Part shown: in pieces, positions 54,915 to 63,967 of the stretch | How positions within the stretch are numbered: the first letter of the stretch is position 1 | Layout: every line of letters starts with the position of its first letter | Source of the DNA: Mycobacterium paraseoulense | GTDB taxonomy: Bacteria; Actinomycetota; Actinomycetes; Mycobacteriales; Mycobacteriaceae | Reading direction: 5' to 3' | Length of the DNA stretch: 64,000 nucleotides | Assembly (NCBI RefSeq): GCF_010731655.1 | Contig: NZ_AP022619.1 | Span: 2,976,001-3,040,000, forward strand | Program-made: the position numbers and the translations under genes | Notes under the pieces: generated by a model | Told to the model about the DNA's origin: nothing | The model's database searches: none | The model's input: only the letters and a program-made list of their open reading frames with translations

Positions 54915-56204
54915 TTAACCGCGCTGGGCCAAGAAGGCGACGTCGACGATCTCGCCGGTGCGGACTTGTTCGGCGCCGGTCGGCACCACCACGAGGCAGT
55001 TCGCTTCCGCGAGCGTGGCCAGCAGGTGGGAGGACGCGCCGGGGGCCCCGCCCAGCGCCTGCACCAGATATTCACCGGTTTCCTGGTCGCGCATCAGCTG
55101 GCCGCGCAGGTAGCCCTTGCGCCCGGCGACCGACGTGATGGGCGACAGCGTGCGGGCCTGCACGATCCGGCGCATCGGCTGGCGCTTGCCCAGCGAGAGG
55201 CGGATCAGCGGCCGCACCATCACCTCGAAGACCACCAGGGCACTGACCGGGTTCGCGGGCAGCAAGAACGTCGGGACGCCGTCGCGGCCCAACTGACCGA
55301 ACCCCTGGACCGACCCCGGGTGCATCGCGACGCGGACGACTTCCATCTCCCCGAGCTCGGAAAGGACCGCGCGCACCGGCTCGGCAGCGGCGCCCCCGAC
55401 GCCCGCGATCACCACCACCTCGGCGCGGTTGATCTGACCCTCGATGATCTCGCGGAATTCCTTGGGCTCGTTGCTGACGATGCCGACGCGGTTGACCTCC
55501 GCTCCGGCGTCCCGGGCCGCCGCCGCGAGCGCGTAGGAGTTCACGTCGTACACCTGGCCGTTGCCCGGGGTCCGCGAGATGTCGACCAGTTCGCCGCCGA
55601 CGGCCATCACCGTCACCCGGGGCCGCGGATGCACCAGCACCCGCTCGCGGCCGACCGCGGCCAGCAGGCCGACCTGGGCGGCGCCGATGACGGTTCCGGC
55701 GCGCACCGCCACGTCACCGGGCTGCACATCGTCGCCGGTGCGGCGCACATACGCACCCGAAGGCGCCCCGCGCAGAATCCGCACCCGCGTGCTGCCACCG
55801 TCGGTCCAGCGCAGCGGGATGACCGCGTCGGCCAGTGTGGGGAGCGGGGCGCCCGTGTGCACCCTGGCGGCCTGGCGGGGCTGCAGCCGGCTGGGCGTGC
55901 GCGCCCCGGCCTCGACGGTTCCCATCACGGGCAGGACGAGGCCCTCGCGCCGGTCTTCCTCGAGCTCCGCGTCGCCGGGCGGCTCACCCAGGGCGTCGGC
56001 GCCCACTTCGCCGACGCCCAGCACGTCGACGCTGCGCACCGCATAGCCATCGATCGCGGCCTGATCGAAACCGGGCATCGGGCGCTCGGTCACAACCTCC
56101 TCGGCACACATCAATCCCTGCGCCTCGGCGATGGCCACCCGGATGGGCCGCGGAGCCACCGCGGCGGCGGTTATCCGGGCCTGCTGCTCCTCCACAGAAC
56201 GCAC
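54915..56204 (-). CDS. glp: Gephyrin-like molybdotransferase homologue (MoeA family)
   Basis: 429 aa MoeA-fold protein from GTG 56204. N-terminal region has PMPGFDQAAIDGYAVR and RVHTGAPLPTLADAVI; the central domain shows VGGELVDISRTPGNGQVYD and later FGQLGRDGVPTFLLPANPVS. Motifs that are STGDEL and GGVSVGDYD in catalytic MoeA read AVGGELVD and AGVGGAAAEPV here, suggesting lost or altered molybdenum insertion. That fits Glp, the FtsZ-binding gephyrin-like division factor known in C. glutamicum and encoded next to its receptor GlpR. Equivalent to Rv0994 (moeA1). Confidence 0.88.
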   Translation of the reverse strand: MRSVEEQQARITAAAVAPRPIRVAIAEAQGLMCAEEVVTERPMPGFDQAAIDGYAVRSVDVLGVGEVGADALGEPPGDAELEEDRREGLVLPVMGTVEAGARTPSRLQPRQAARVHTGAPLPTLADAVIPLRWTDGGSTRVRILRGAPSGAYVRRTGDDVQPGDVAVRAGTVIGAAQVGLLAAVGRERVLVHPRPRVTVMAVGGELVDISRTPGNGQVYDVNSYALAAAARDAGAEVNRVGIVSNEPKEFREIIEGQINRAEVVVIAGVGGAAAEPVRAVLSELGEMEVVRVAMHPGSVQGFGQLGRDGVPTFLLPANPVSALVVFEVMVRPLIRLSLGKRQPMRRIVQARTLSPITSVAGRKGYLRGQLMRDQETGEYLVQALGGAPGASSHLLATLAEANCLVVVPTGAEQVRTGEIVDVAFLAQRG

Positions 56205-56287
56205 AGCGCGCCTCTCTGCCCTGGCGGCGGCCTAGGCCCTCAATGCCCCAGCGGGGGCGCCGTCGTGGGCCGGGCGTTCAAAGCCGG

Positions 56288-57199
56288 CTACTTCTCGGCC
56301 AGGCCTAACCGCGCCACCAACCATCGCCGCAAATCCGGGCCGTAGTCGTCACGATCCAATGCAAAGTCAACCGCAGCCTTGAGGTAGCCGCCGGGATTTC
56401 CCAAGTCGTGTCGAGATCCGCGATGCACGACGACATGCACGGGGTGGCCCTCGGAAATGAGCAACGCGATCGCATCGGTGAGCTGTATTTCCCCGCCCAC
56501 CCCGCGGTCGACGCGGCGCAACGCGTCGAAGATAGCGCGGTCGAGCACGTAACGGCCCGCAGCGGCGAACATCGATGGGGCTTCCTCGCGCCTGGGCTTC
56601 TCGACCATGCCGTTGACTTTCAGCACGTCAGGGTTGTCGTCGCCGGGCGCCGGCTCGACATCGAAAACCCCGTAGGCGCTGATTTCCTCGGGCGTCACCT
56701 CGATGGCGCACAGCACCGTGCCGCCGTAGTGCGCCCGCACCTTGGACATCGTCTCCAGGACGCCGGTGGGCAGCACCAGGTCGTCGGGCAGCAGCACCAT
56801 CACGGCGTCCTCGTCGGGAGCCAGCGTGGGCTCCACGCAGCTGATGGCGTGCCCCAGTCCCAGCGGCTCGGCCTGCACCACGGACTCGACCTTGATCAGC
56901 TGCGGCGCGCGGCGCACCTTGTCCAGCATCGCCTTCTTGCCGCGGGCCTCCAGCGTGCCCTCGAGGACGAGGTCCTCGACGAAGTGCGCGACGACGCCGT
57001 CCTTGCCCTCGGAGGTGATGATCACCAGGCGATCGGCCCCCGCCTCGGCCGCCTCGGCGGCGACCAGCTCGATGCCGGGGGTGTCGACGACCGGCAGCAG
57101 CTCCTTGGGCACCGTTTTCGTCGCGGGCAGGAAGCGAGTACCAAGACCGGCGGCGGGCACGATCGCCGTGTGTGGGACCACCACTTTTGGGCTTGACAT
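56288..57199 (-). CDS. galU: UTP-glucose-1-phosphate uridylyltransferase
   Basis: 303 aa. Nucleotidyltransferase signatures: AIVPAAGLGTRFLPATKTVPKE as two overlapping blocks near residue 12, FVEDLVLEGTLEARG, VMVLLPDDLVLPTG, and MVEKPRREEAPS. It makes UDP-glucose, the precursor of arabinogalactan, trehalose and glycogen sugars and, here, of the UDP-GlcA/UDP-Xyl branch (ugd and the decarboxylase). Start ATG 57199; 76 bp from the divergent cyclo-ligase gene. Equivalent to Rv0993. Confidence 0.95.
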   Translation of the reverse strand: MSSPKVVVPHTAIVPAAGLGTRFLPATKTVPKELLPVVDTPGIELVAAEAAEAGADRLVIITSEGKDGVVAHFVEDLVLEGTLEARGKKAMLDKVRRAPQLIKVESVVQAEPLGLGHAISCVEPTLAPDEDAVMVLLPDDLVLPTGVLETMSKVRAHYGGTVLCAIEVTPEEISAYGVFDVEPAPGDDNPDVLKVNGMVEKPRREEAPSMFAAAGRYVLDRAIFDALRRVDRGVGGEIQLTDAIALLISEGHPVHVVVHRGSRHDLGNPGGYLKAAVDFALDRDDYGPDLRRWLVARLGLAEK

Positions 57200-57275
57200 T
57201 GTTCACACGATAACCCGAACGCGCATCGCCGATCCGATGTGGCGCGGGCAAAGACCCGGCTGGGATGGTTGAGAC

Positions 57276-57869
57276 ATGGCGACCACCAGTAAGGCCGCGT
57301 TGCGTGAGCAGCTCCAGGCGGCCCGGCGCCGCGTTGCCGACGTCGTTCGGGCCCGCGAGGCGGAAATGTTGTGTGAGCGACTGGAGGCCGCGGAAAACAT
57401 CGTGAGCAGCGGCGGCACGGTGTGCGCGTACGTGCCGGTGGGCGCCGAGCCCGGGTCGGTCGAGATGCTGGACGTGTTGCTGCGCCGGTCCGGGCGAGTG
57501 CTGCTGCCGGTTGCGCGCACCACCGCGGGAAACACGCCGCAGCCATTGCGCTGGGGCGAATATCGGCCCGGGACGCTGACCGCCGCGCGGTGGGGACTGC
57601 TGGAGCCGCCGGAGCCATGGCTCCCGCCGTCCGCGATCGCGGACGCGAGCCTGATCCTGGTGCCGTCGCTGGCGGTCGACCGCTCGGGGGTCCGGTTGGG
57701 CCGGGGCCGCGGCTTCTACGACCGATCGCTGGCCGCCCGCGACCCAGACGCGCGGCTGGTCGCGGTGGTGCGCGACGCGGAGCTGGTGGACGATTTACCC
57801 GCCGAGGCCCACGACGTACCGATGACCGACGCGCTCACGCCGCGGGCGGGCCTGATCGCCCTCGGGTAA
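57276..57869 (+). CDS. 5-formyltetrahydrofolate cyclo-ligase
   Basis: 197 aa, MTHFS family. N-terminal KAALREQLQAARRRVADVVR (substrate Lys), TVCAYVPVGAEPGSVEMLD, and the ATP-binding signature SGVRLGRGRGFYDRSLAARD near residue 148. It converts 5-formyl-THF to 5,10-methenyl-THF using ATP, returning a folate storage form to one-carbon metabolism. Equivalent to Rv0992c. It lies just upstream of the CIRCE-controlled ruc gene but about 90 bp away, so ruc probably has its own promoter. Confidence 0.93.
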   Translation: MATTSKAALREQLQAARRRVADVVRAREAEMLCERLEAAENIVSSGGTVCAYVPVGAEPGSVEMLDVLLRRSGRVLLPVARTTAGNTPQPLRWGEYRPGTLTAARWGLLEPPEPWLPPSAIADASLILVPSLAVDRSGVRLGRGRGFYDRSLAARDPDARLVAVVRDAELVDDLPAEAHDVPMTDALTPRAGLIALG

Positions 57870-57902
57870 CGGATCGGGAATGAGCGGCGTCACGTGGCGG
57901 TT

Positions 57903-57929
57903 CTAGCACTTGAGACGCTAGAGTGCTAA
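57903..57929 (+). promoter_or_regulatory. CIRCE element (HrcA operator)
   Basis: Left arm CTAGCACTT (57903-57911), nine-base spacer, right arm GAGTGCTAA (57921-57929). The consensus is TTAGCACTC-N9-GAGTGCTAA: the right arm is perfect, the left arm matches 7 of 9, and the spacer is exact. It sits about 30 bp before the ruc start codon, overlapping the expected promoter and leader, so HrcA should repress ruc and heat or proteotoxic stress relieve it. Confidence 0.9.
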
Positions 57930-57957
57930 CAGACTTTGCAATCATCCGGAGGTTTTC

Positions 57958-58290
57958 GTGCCGACTTACAGCTATCAGTGCACCGAGTGCGACGATCGCT
58001 TCGACATCGTGCAGGCCTTCACCGACGATGCGCTGACCACCTGCGAGCGCTGCTCCGGGCGGCTGCGCAAGCGCTTCAACTCCGTCGGCGTCGTGTTCAA
58101 GGGCAGCGGCTTCTACCGCACCGACAGCCGTGAGTCCGGCAAGAAACCGACGACCTCCCCCAACGGATCCTCGTCGAGCGATTCGGGGTCGAGCTCGGGA
58201 TCGAGCGAGAAGTCCGCGTCCGGCGAGAAGTCCGGATCCGCCGAGAAGTCGACCAGCAGCGCCACCGCGTCCGCCGCCGCCTCGAGCTGA
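57958..58290 (+). CDS. ruc: FmdB-type zinc-ribbon protein, redox-regulated chaperone Ruc
   Basis: 110 aa from GTG 57958 with a strong Shine-Dalgarno (GGAGG). N-terminal zinc ribbon with two cysteine pairs (CTEC and CERC) and a C-terminal low-complexity tail rich in Ser/Gly/Lys (about residues 60-110), which is intrinsically disordered. Rv0991c of M. tuberculosis has this build and was described as a chaperone activated by oxidation that cooperates with the Hsp70 system. The CIRCE operator in front is consistent with heat-shock control. Followed by a SAF-domain gene on the same strand. Confidence 0.9.
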   Translation: MPTYSYQCTECDDRFDIVQAFTDDALTTCERCSGRLRKRFNSVGVVFKGSGFYRTDSRESGKKPTTSPNGSSSSDSGSSSGSSEKSASGEKSGSAEKSTSSATASAAASS

Positions 58291-58356
58291 CGGGTTATCC
58301 ACAAACCCGTCGCCGCAGGCATTCGCCGCTGACCGCGGTGCGCTTACCGTTGCGGG

Positions 58357-59025
58357 ATGGGCGAACCGTCGCTGAACCCCAGCCTGTTCAGCCGCCTCTC
58401 GACGTGGCTGCGCCCCGATTGGACCAGGACCGTGCTGGCGCGGCGAGTCGCCGCCGGCGGGCTTGTCGTGTTGGCCGGCCTGGCAGCGTTGCGCTCCCAC
58501 CCCGCCGGTGACTACGCCGAGGTAGTGGTCGCCGACCACGACCTACGGCCCGGCATGGCACTCACCCCAGCCGATGTCCGCCTCGAAAAGCGTTTGGCCA
58601 CAACCGTCCCCGATGGGGCACGCACCGACGTCGGCGCCGTGATCGGTTCCATCCTGGCCGGCCCGACCAGGAGCGGCGAGGTCCTCACCGACGTGCGGGT
58701 GCTGGGCAGCCGGCTGGCCGAGTCGACCGCGGGACCCGGCGCCCGCATCGTGCCGCTGCGTCTGGCCGACAGCGCCCTGATCGACCTGGTCCGCGTCGGC
58801 GACGTCGTCGACGTGCTGGCCGCACCGGCGACCGGGTCGCCGGAGACGCCCCCGGCCGCTCCCAAGGTGGTGGCCACCGACGCCGTCGTGGTGCTCGTGT
58901 CGGCCAAGCCAAAGGTCCAGGCCGGCGACGGTGACCGCGTAGTCTTGGTTGCGCTGCCGGCTCGCGTGGCGAACACGGTGGCGGGTTCGGCGCTGGGTCA
59001 GGCGGTGACGCTCACCCTGCACTGA
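58357..59025 (+). CDS. SAF-domain (CpaB/FlgA-like) membrane-anchored protein
   Basis: 222 aa. One N-terminal TM (VAAGGLVVLAGLAALRS) and then a SAF domain: EVVVADHDLRPGMALTPAD, IGSILAGPTRSGEVLTDVRV, and VGDVVDVLAAPATG. The C-terminal part is outside the membrane. SAF domains occur in Flp-pilus CpaB/RcpC and flagellar FlgA, but no pilus genes are nearby. Position and length correspond to Rv0990c, listed in M. tuberculosis as a heat-responsive protein; that equivalence is from memory. Possibly co-expressed with ruc (66-bp gap). Confidence 0.8.
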   Translation: MGEPSLNPSLFSRLSTWLRPDWTRTVLARRVAAGGLVVLAGLAALRSHPAGDYAEVVVADHDLRPGMALTPADVRLEKRLATTVPDGARTDVGAVIGSILAGPTRSGEVLTDVRVLGSRLAESTAGPGARIVPLRLADSALIDLVRVGDVVDVLAAPATGSPETPPAAPKVVATDAVVVLVSAKPKVQAGDGDRVVLVALPARVANTVAGSALGQAVTLTLH

Positions 59026-59091
59026 GCGCCTCGCCGCCGTCGGCCCTGCGAACGACAGCAAACTCTGTTCAATCCCAGGAAGGACATCTGA

Positions 59092-59550
59092 ATGTTCAAA
59101 GGGTTCAAGGAGTTTCTCGCGCGGGGCAACATCGTCGACCTGGCCGTCGCGGTGGTCATCGGTACCGCCTTCACCGCGCTGGTCACCAAGTTCACCGACA
59201 GCATCATCACACCGCTGATCAACCGGATCGGCGTCAACCAACACTCCGATGTCAGCGTGCTGAAGATCAGCATCGGCGGCGGCCAGACCATCGACTTGAA
59301 CATCCTGCTGTCGGCCGCCATCAACTTCGTGCTGGTCGCCGCCGTCGTCTACTTCCTCGTCGTGCTGCCCTACAACACGCTGCGCAAGCGCGGCGAGGTC
59401 GAGCAGGCGGACGACGCCCAGGTCGTTCTGCTCACCGAGATCCGCGACCTGCTCGCCCAGACCAACGGCGACTCGTCCGGCAGGCACGGCGAAACCGGCA
59501 CCACGCCCCCGCCGGCACACGGTCCCCGCGCCGACGCCGAGTCGCAATAG
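59092..59550 (+). CDS. mscL: Large-conductance mechanosensitive channel
   Basis: 152 aa with AGGAAGGA upstream of ATG 59092. N-terminal amphipathic helix [20 protein letters not shown] runs into TM1, with the pore-lining [14 protein letters not shown]; a periplasmic loop follows; TM2 is [20 protein letters not shown]; a cytoplasmic helical bundle (EIRDLLAQT) and a Pro/Gly tail close it. Homopentameric safety valve that opens under hypo-osmotic membrane tension. Equivalent to Rv0985c. Convergent with moaB2, 26 bp apart. Confidence 0.97.
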   Translation: MFKGFKEFLARGNIVDLAVAVVIGTAFTALVTKFTDSIITPLINRIGVNQHSDVSVLKISIGGGQTIDLNILLSAAINFVLVAAVVYFLVVLPYNTLRKRGEVEQADDAQVVLLTEIRDLLAQTNGDSSGRHGETGTTPPPAHGPRADAESQ

Positions 59551-59576
59551 GCCGGCAGAGACTGCTTTTCGGGCGG

Positions 59577-60134
59577 TCAGATCTCCAGGCTCGACAGCTG
59601 CCCGATGATCTGAGCGGCCAGCGGGTTCAGCGTCGCCATGCCATCGCGCACCGCGTACCGCGAGCCGGCCAGGTTCACCACCAGCGTGCTGCCGGATACC
59701 CCGGCCAGGCCGCGTGACAGGCCGGCGTCGATGATGCCCGCCGACAGCCCCGACGCCCGGATGGCCTCGGCGATGCCGAGTATTTCGCGGTCCAGGATCT
59801 CGCGGGTCGCCTCCGGGGTGACGTCGCGCGGCGTGACGCCCGTCCCGCCGACGGAGACCACCAGGTCGACCCCGCCGATCACCGCGGTGTTGAGCGCGTT
59901 GCGGATCTCCACCTCGTCCGCCGCGACCGCCACCACACCGTCGACGACGAATCCCGCCTCGGTCAGCAGCTCGGTAACCAACGGCCCGCTGTGGTCCTCG
60001 TCGCCGTGGGCGGTGCGATCGTCGACCACCACGACAAGGGCCCGGCCGACCACCAATTCGGCACCCGTCTCCATGGGTGCCACCGTATAACCGAGCTCCG
60101 ACAATCCCGCCGCCGAGGGTTCTTCGACTCGCAT
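59577..60134 (-). CDS. moaB2: MoaB/MogA family molybdenum cofactor protein
   Basis: 185 aa from ATG 60134, overlapping the pepD stop by one base (TGATG). MoCF-binding fold: RALVVVVDDRTAHGDEDHSG, VDLVVSVGGTGVTPRDVTPE (the substrate-binding GGTG motif), and GSTLVVNLAGSR. Probable molybdopterin adenylyltransferase-like protein. It is the last gene of mprA-mprB-pepD-moaB2, and by position Rv0984. The link of a cofactor gene to an envelope-stress operon is conserved in mycobacteria but its meaning is unclear. Confidence 0.92.
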   Translation of the reverse strand: MRVEEPSAAGLSELGYTVAPMETGAELVVGRALVVVVDDRTAHGDEDHSGPLVTELLTEAGFVVDGVVAVAADEVEIRNALNTAVIGGVDLVVSVGGTGVTPRDVTPEATREILDREILGIAEAIRASGLSAGIIDAGLSRGLAGVSGSTLVVNLAGSRYAVRDGMATLNPLAAQIIGQLSSLEI

Positions 60135-61615
60135 CACTGATCCGCCTTCCCCAGAGTCACCGGCACGGTACGGCTGCCACCACCAGCGGGATCCTGGAAG
60201 GTCAGCGAAATCTTGTCACCCGGCGCCTTGGACCGCACGGCGGCGACCAGGGCGTCGGCGCTGCTGATCGGGCGGTCGTCGACCTTGGTGACGATCACGT
60301 TCTTGGGGACGCCGGCGGCCGCGGCCGCACCGTTCGGCACGACGTCGACGACCTTGGCGCCCGGGGCGCCCTTGTCGTTCGTCACCTGCACGCCCAGCGA
60401 GGCGTGGGACGCCTTGCCGGTGCTGATCAGCTCGTCGGCGATGCGCTTGGCCTGATCGACCGGGATGGCGAACCCGAGCCCGATCGAACCGCTCTGGGCG
60501 TCCGGCGAGTCGGCCCCCAGGGTGGCGATCGCCGAGTTCACGCCCACCAGCTGCCCGCTCATGTTGACCAATGCGCCGCCGGAGTTACCCGGGTTGATGG
60601 CCGCGTCGGTCTGGATCGCGTCCAGAACGGTGTTCTGGTTGCCCGACTCACCGGTGGTGGACACCGGCCGGTTGAGGGCGCTGACGATCCCGGTGGTCAC
60701 CGTGCCCGACAGGCCCAGCGGCGACCCGATGGCCACCACCGGTTGTCCCACCCGAAGATCCGACGAGGAACCCAGGGCGATCGGGGTGAGGCCGGACACG
60801 CCCTGCACACGGATCACGGCGATGTCGCTGGTCGGATCGGTGCCGACGACCGTGAACGGCGCGGTGCGGCCGTCGGCGAAGGTCACCGTCGTCTTGGGAG
60901 CAGGCCCGCCGCCGGGCCCCCCGGGCGGGCCGCCGGGGGGAGCGCCGGGAACGCCGGGCGCCTTCGGCGGCCCCGCGGCCGCCGCCACCACGTGGTTGTT
61001 GGTGAGGATGAGGCCGTCGGCGGAAAGGACGATGCCGGAGCCCTCTTCGGACTGCCGGCCCAGATCGGTCTCCAGCATGACGACGCTGGGCACCACCTTG
61101 GAGGCGACCTGTTCGACGCTGCCGGGCGCCATGTTGGCCGCGGGAACGCTGGGGGCGCCGATGACGGTGTGCCCGTTGCCGGTGGTCGGGTGCGTGCCGA
61201 GCTCGACGGCCGTGGCCGCGGCCCCGCCGATGCCGGCCGACACCACCGCGATGGCCAACGCGCCGACGGCCAACAGCCCTGCGCGGGGCCGCCTTTGGGC
61301 GCCGGGCGGCATCGGCGGCAGCATGCCGGGCATCGGGCCCGTCCCGGCGCCCGCGGGGATCGGGCCTACCCCGGTCCCCCCCGGTATCCGGCCCGGACCG
61401 GTGCCACTGAACGGCTCGTAGGGGTCGTATGGCTGCCGGAATTGGGTCGTGTGCGACTGGTGGCGCCAGTCGAATGGCTGGCTATACGACGGTTGCTGAT
61501 GCCCCTGGCCGTAAGCGGAGGTCCCCGGGTGGCTCTGGGCGGGCGCAGGCTGATTCGGCGCGGGACGGTATCCCGGCTGCTGCGGCGGTGGCGAATACCT
61601 CGGGTCATTCGTCAT
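60134..61615 (-). CDS. pepD: HtrA-like serine protease PepD
   Basis: 493 aa from ATG 61615. A cytoplasmic Pro/Gln/Tyr-rich N terminus of about 110 aa, one TM (AGLLAVGALAIAVVSAGIGG), a trypsin-like domain with the triad in LTNNHVVA (His), TSDIAVIRV (Asp) and GNSGGALV (Ser), and a C-terminal PDZ domain (ASLGVQVTNDKGAP to KISLTF). A Pro/Gly insertion follows the His motif (about 25 residues). Extracytoplasmic quality-control protease and chaperone of the MprAB envelope-stress regulon, Rv0983; about 30 aa longer than I recall for M. tuberculosis. Confidence 0.95.
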   Translation of the reverse strand: MTNDPRYSPPPQQPGYRPAPNQPAPAQSHPGTSAYGQGHQQPSYSQPFDWRHQSHTTQFRQPYDPYEPFSGTGPGRIPGGTGVGPIPAGAGTGPMPGMLPPMPPGAQRRPRAGLLAVGALAIAVVSAGIGGAAATAVELGTHPTTGNGHTVIGAPSVPAANMAPGSVEQVASKVVPSVVMLETDLGRQSEEGSGIVLSADGLILTNNHVVAAAAGPPKAPGVPGAPPGGPPGGPGGGPAPKTTVTFADGRTAPFTVVGTDPTSDIAVIRVQGVSGLTPIALGSSSDLRVGQPVVAIGSPLGLSGTVTTGIVSALNRPVSTTGESGNQNTVLDAIQTDAAINPGNSGGALVNMSGQLVGVNSAIATLGADSPDAQSGSIGLGFAIPVDQAKRIADELISTGKASHASLGVQVTNDKGAPGAKVVDVVPNGAAAAAGVPKNVIVTKVDDRPISSADALVAAVRSKAPGDKISLTFQDPAGGGSRTVPVTLGKADQ

Positions 61616-61688
61616 GTCGCTGGGTCGCACTTCCTCTATCTCCGTTCGGCTCGTCGGCTCGACGGGCTCTCCAACAGTAGCTGCAGAC

Positions 61689-63239
61689 CTACCTTGCCCG
61701 CGCGGACTGAGAGTCCACTGAGATAACGTTCGACGGTTCCCGAGAGTTCGCCTCGTCGGTGGCCACCGGGACGGTCGGATCGTTGCCCGATTCTTCTCCG
61801 GCGTTCCCGGCGCTGGGCGCGGGATATGTCGAGGGCGGCATCGGCCGGCCGGGCAACAGGACATAAAACGAGGTCCCCGGCGGCTGTCCGCCCGGCACGG
61901 TGTCCTCGACACGAAGCAATCCACCGTGATTGAGCACGACCTTCTTGACGATCGCCAGGCCCAGGCCGGAGCCGGGCATGGCGCGCGCCGTCGTCGAACG
62001 GTAGAACCGCTCGAACACCAGGCGGCGTTCGTGCGGTGGGATGCCCGGGCCGTGGTCGGACACCACCAGCTCCGCGTGCGACGGGTCGAGCTGCCGCATG
62101 GTGACGCCGACGCGGCCGCCCGGCGGACTCCACTTGGCCGCGTTGTCCAACAGGTTCAGCACCGCGCGCGAGAGCCCGGCGGCGTCGCCGAACATCTGCC
62201 ACGGCATCACGTTGACGTCGAAGTGAATGTCGTTGCGGCGCCGCCTGACTCGCTCCAGGCTGCGATCGACCACCTCGGACATGTCGACCGGTTCGTGCAC
62301 CACCTGGCCGGCGTCGTCGCGGGTGAGGTCCACCAGATCGCCCACCAACGTGGACAGTTCCTCGATCTGGGCCAGCACGTCGGCGCGGAGCTCGACCATC
62401 TCCTGCTCGGGCAGCCGCGGCGCTCCCGGTTCCATCGACGCCATCAGCAGCTCGACATTGGTGCGCAGGGACGTCAGCGGGGTGCGCAATTCGTGCCCGG
62501 CATCGGTGACCAGCCGCGCCTGCCGCTCGCGGGATTCGGCCAGCGCGCGCAACATCAAGTTGAATGCCTCGGTGAGCCTTGCCAATTCGTCACTTCCAAA
62601 CACCGGGATGGGCCGCAGGTCGTCGGTGCGCGCCACCCGTTCGGCCGCCTCGGTCAGGCGCGCCACCGGGCGCAGCCCCGCCCTGGTGACCATGCCGCCC
62701 GCCACCGCCGCGACCGCGACGCCGATGCCGCCCACGATCAGCAGCACCAAGCGCAGCTTGGTCATCACCGCCTCGGTCGGCTTGAGGCTCTTGGAGATCA
62801 GCAGCGAACAGCCGTTGGGCAAGTGGATGGCCAGCACCCGTTGATCGAACGCGGTGCGCCGGGACATGAACAGATCACCGCGGATCACCGCCTTCTCGGG
62901 CGCACCGACGGGCAGCGTCTGACCCGGCTGCTGCGCGGTGTAGATCGAGTGGCCCGGGTTCACCAGCATCGCATTGACATCCGAGTAGGCGGTGCCTTCG
63001 ATGGCCTTGCCGGGGTCAGCGGCCAGTGAACCGCTGGCGATCAGCAGCTGCGCCCGGCTTTGCAGCTGGTTGTCGATATCGCTATACAGCGCAGCCGAAA
63101 TCACCGCGTACACGGCGAATGCCATCAGCACGACGACCATCGCCACCATCGACATCGCCAGCAGCATGACCCGCCAGCGCAGGGACAACGAACTGGTGGC
63201 GCGCAGCGGAACGCGTTGGGGCCGTTGGTACCGGATCAT
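61689..63239 (-). CDS. mprB: Envelope-stress sensor histidine kinase MprB
   Basis: 516 aa. TM1 (LLAMSMVAMVVVLMAFAVYA), an extracytoplasmic sensor of about 120 aa, TM2 (LVLLIVGGIGVAVAAVAGG), HAMP, a HisKA domain with DAGHELRTPLTSLRTNVELL (phospho-His) and a HATPase with NLLDNAAKWSPPGG (N box), DHGPGIPPHERRLVFERFYR (G1/F) and GSGLGLAIVKKVV (G2). It senses surface and envelope stress and phosphorylates MprA; Rv0982. It lies 16 bp after mprA in the operon, with a Pro-rich C-terminal tail. Confidence 0.96.
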   Translation of the reverse strand: MIRYQRPQRVPLRATSSLSLRWRVMLLAMSMVAMVVVLMAFAVYAVISAALYSDIDNQLQSRAQLLIASGSLAADPGKAIEGTAYSDVNAMLVNPGHSIYTAQQPGQTLPVGAPEKAVIRGDLFMSRRTAFDQRVLAIHLPNGCSLLISKSLKPTEAVMTKLRLVLLIVGGIGVAVAAVAGGMVTRAGLRPVARLTEAAERVARTDDLRPIPVFGSDELARLTEAFNLMLRALAESRERQARLVTDAGHELRTPLTSLRTNVELLMASMEPGAPRLPEQEMVELRADVLAQIEELSTLVGDLVDLTRDDAGQVVHEPVDMSEVVDRSLERVRRRRNDIHFDVNVMPWQMFGDAAGLSRAVLNLLDNAAKWSPPGGRVGVTMRQLDPSHAELVVSDHGPGIPPHERRLVFERFYRSTTARAMPGSGLGLAIVKKVVLNHGGLLRVEDTVPGGQPPGTSFYVLLPGRPMPPSTYPAPSAGNAGEESGNDPTVPVATDEANSREPSNVISVDSQSARAR

Positions 63240-63255
63240 CGTCGAATGCGGCTCA

Positions 63256-63945
63256 TCACGGCGGTGTCTCGCGAAGGACGTAGCCCACGCCGCGCACCGT
63301 GTGAATCAGCCGTGGCTCCCCGTCGGCCTCGGTCTTGCGGCGCAGGTAGCCGACATAGACCTCGAGCGCGTTGCCGGAGGTGGGAAAGTCGAATCCCCAC
63401 ACCTCCTCCAGGATCCGGCTGCGCGTGAGCACCCGGCGCGGGTTGGCGATCAACATTTCCAGCAAGGCGAATTCGGTGCGCGTCAGGCTGATCTGGCGTT
63501 GCCCCCGGGTGACTTCGCGGGTCACCGGGTCCAGCGTCAGGTCGGAGAACGTCATGGCCACCGAGTCGGCGTCGTCGTCGTCCGGCTTGGTGCGGCGCAG
63601 CAGCGCCCGCATCCGGGCCAGCAGTTCCTCCAGGGCGAACGGCTTCGGCAGGTAGTCGTCCGCCCCGGCGTCCAGCCCGGCGACCCGCTCGGAGACCGAA
63701 TCACGAGCGGTGAGCACCAGGATCGGCAGGTCGTCGCCGGTGCTGCGGAGTTGCCGGCAGACCTCGAGCCCGTCCAGCCGCGGCATCATCACGTCGAGCA
63801 CGAGCGCGTCGGGCCGGTCGCTGGCGATCATCTCGAGCGCCTCCAGCCCGTCATGGGCCAAGTCGACCGAGTAGCCATTGAAGGAAAGCGACCGGCGCAG
63901 CGACTCACGCACTGCGCGATCGTCGTCGACGACCAGTATCCGCAC
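63256..63945 (-). CDS. mprA: Response regulator MprA
   Basis: 229 aa OmpR-type regulator. Receiver domain [20 protein letters not shown] with the phospho-accepting Asp in [12 protein letters not shown], the Thr/Ser in VLTARDS and the Lys in [16 protein letters not shown]-terminal winged helix with [15 protein letters not shown] and [11 protein letters not shown]. It controls envelope and persistence genes including pepD, sigB and sigE in M. tuberculosis (Rv0981). First gene of the mprA-mprB-pepD-moaB2 operon; direct repeats upstream suggest autoregulation. Confidence 0.97.
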   Translation of the reverse strand: MRILVVDDDRAVRESLRRSLSFNGYSVDLAHDGLEALEMIASDRPDALVLDVMMPRLDGLEVCRQLRSTGDDLPILVLTARDSVSERVAGLDAGADDYLPKPFALEELLARMRALLRRTKPDDDDADSVAMTFSDLTLDPVTREVTRGQRQISLTRTEFALLEMLIANPRRVLTRSRILEEVWGFDFPTSGNALEVYVGYLRRKTEADGEPRLIHTVRGVGYVLRETPP

Positions 63946-63967
63946 GGGCCTAGTGTCGTCCCGACGC

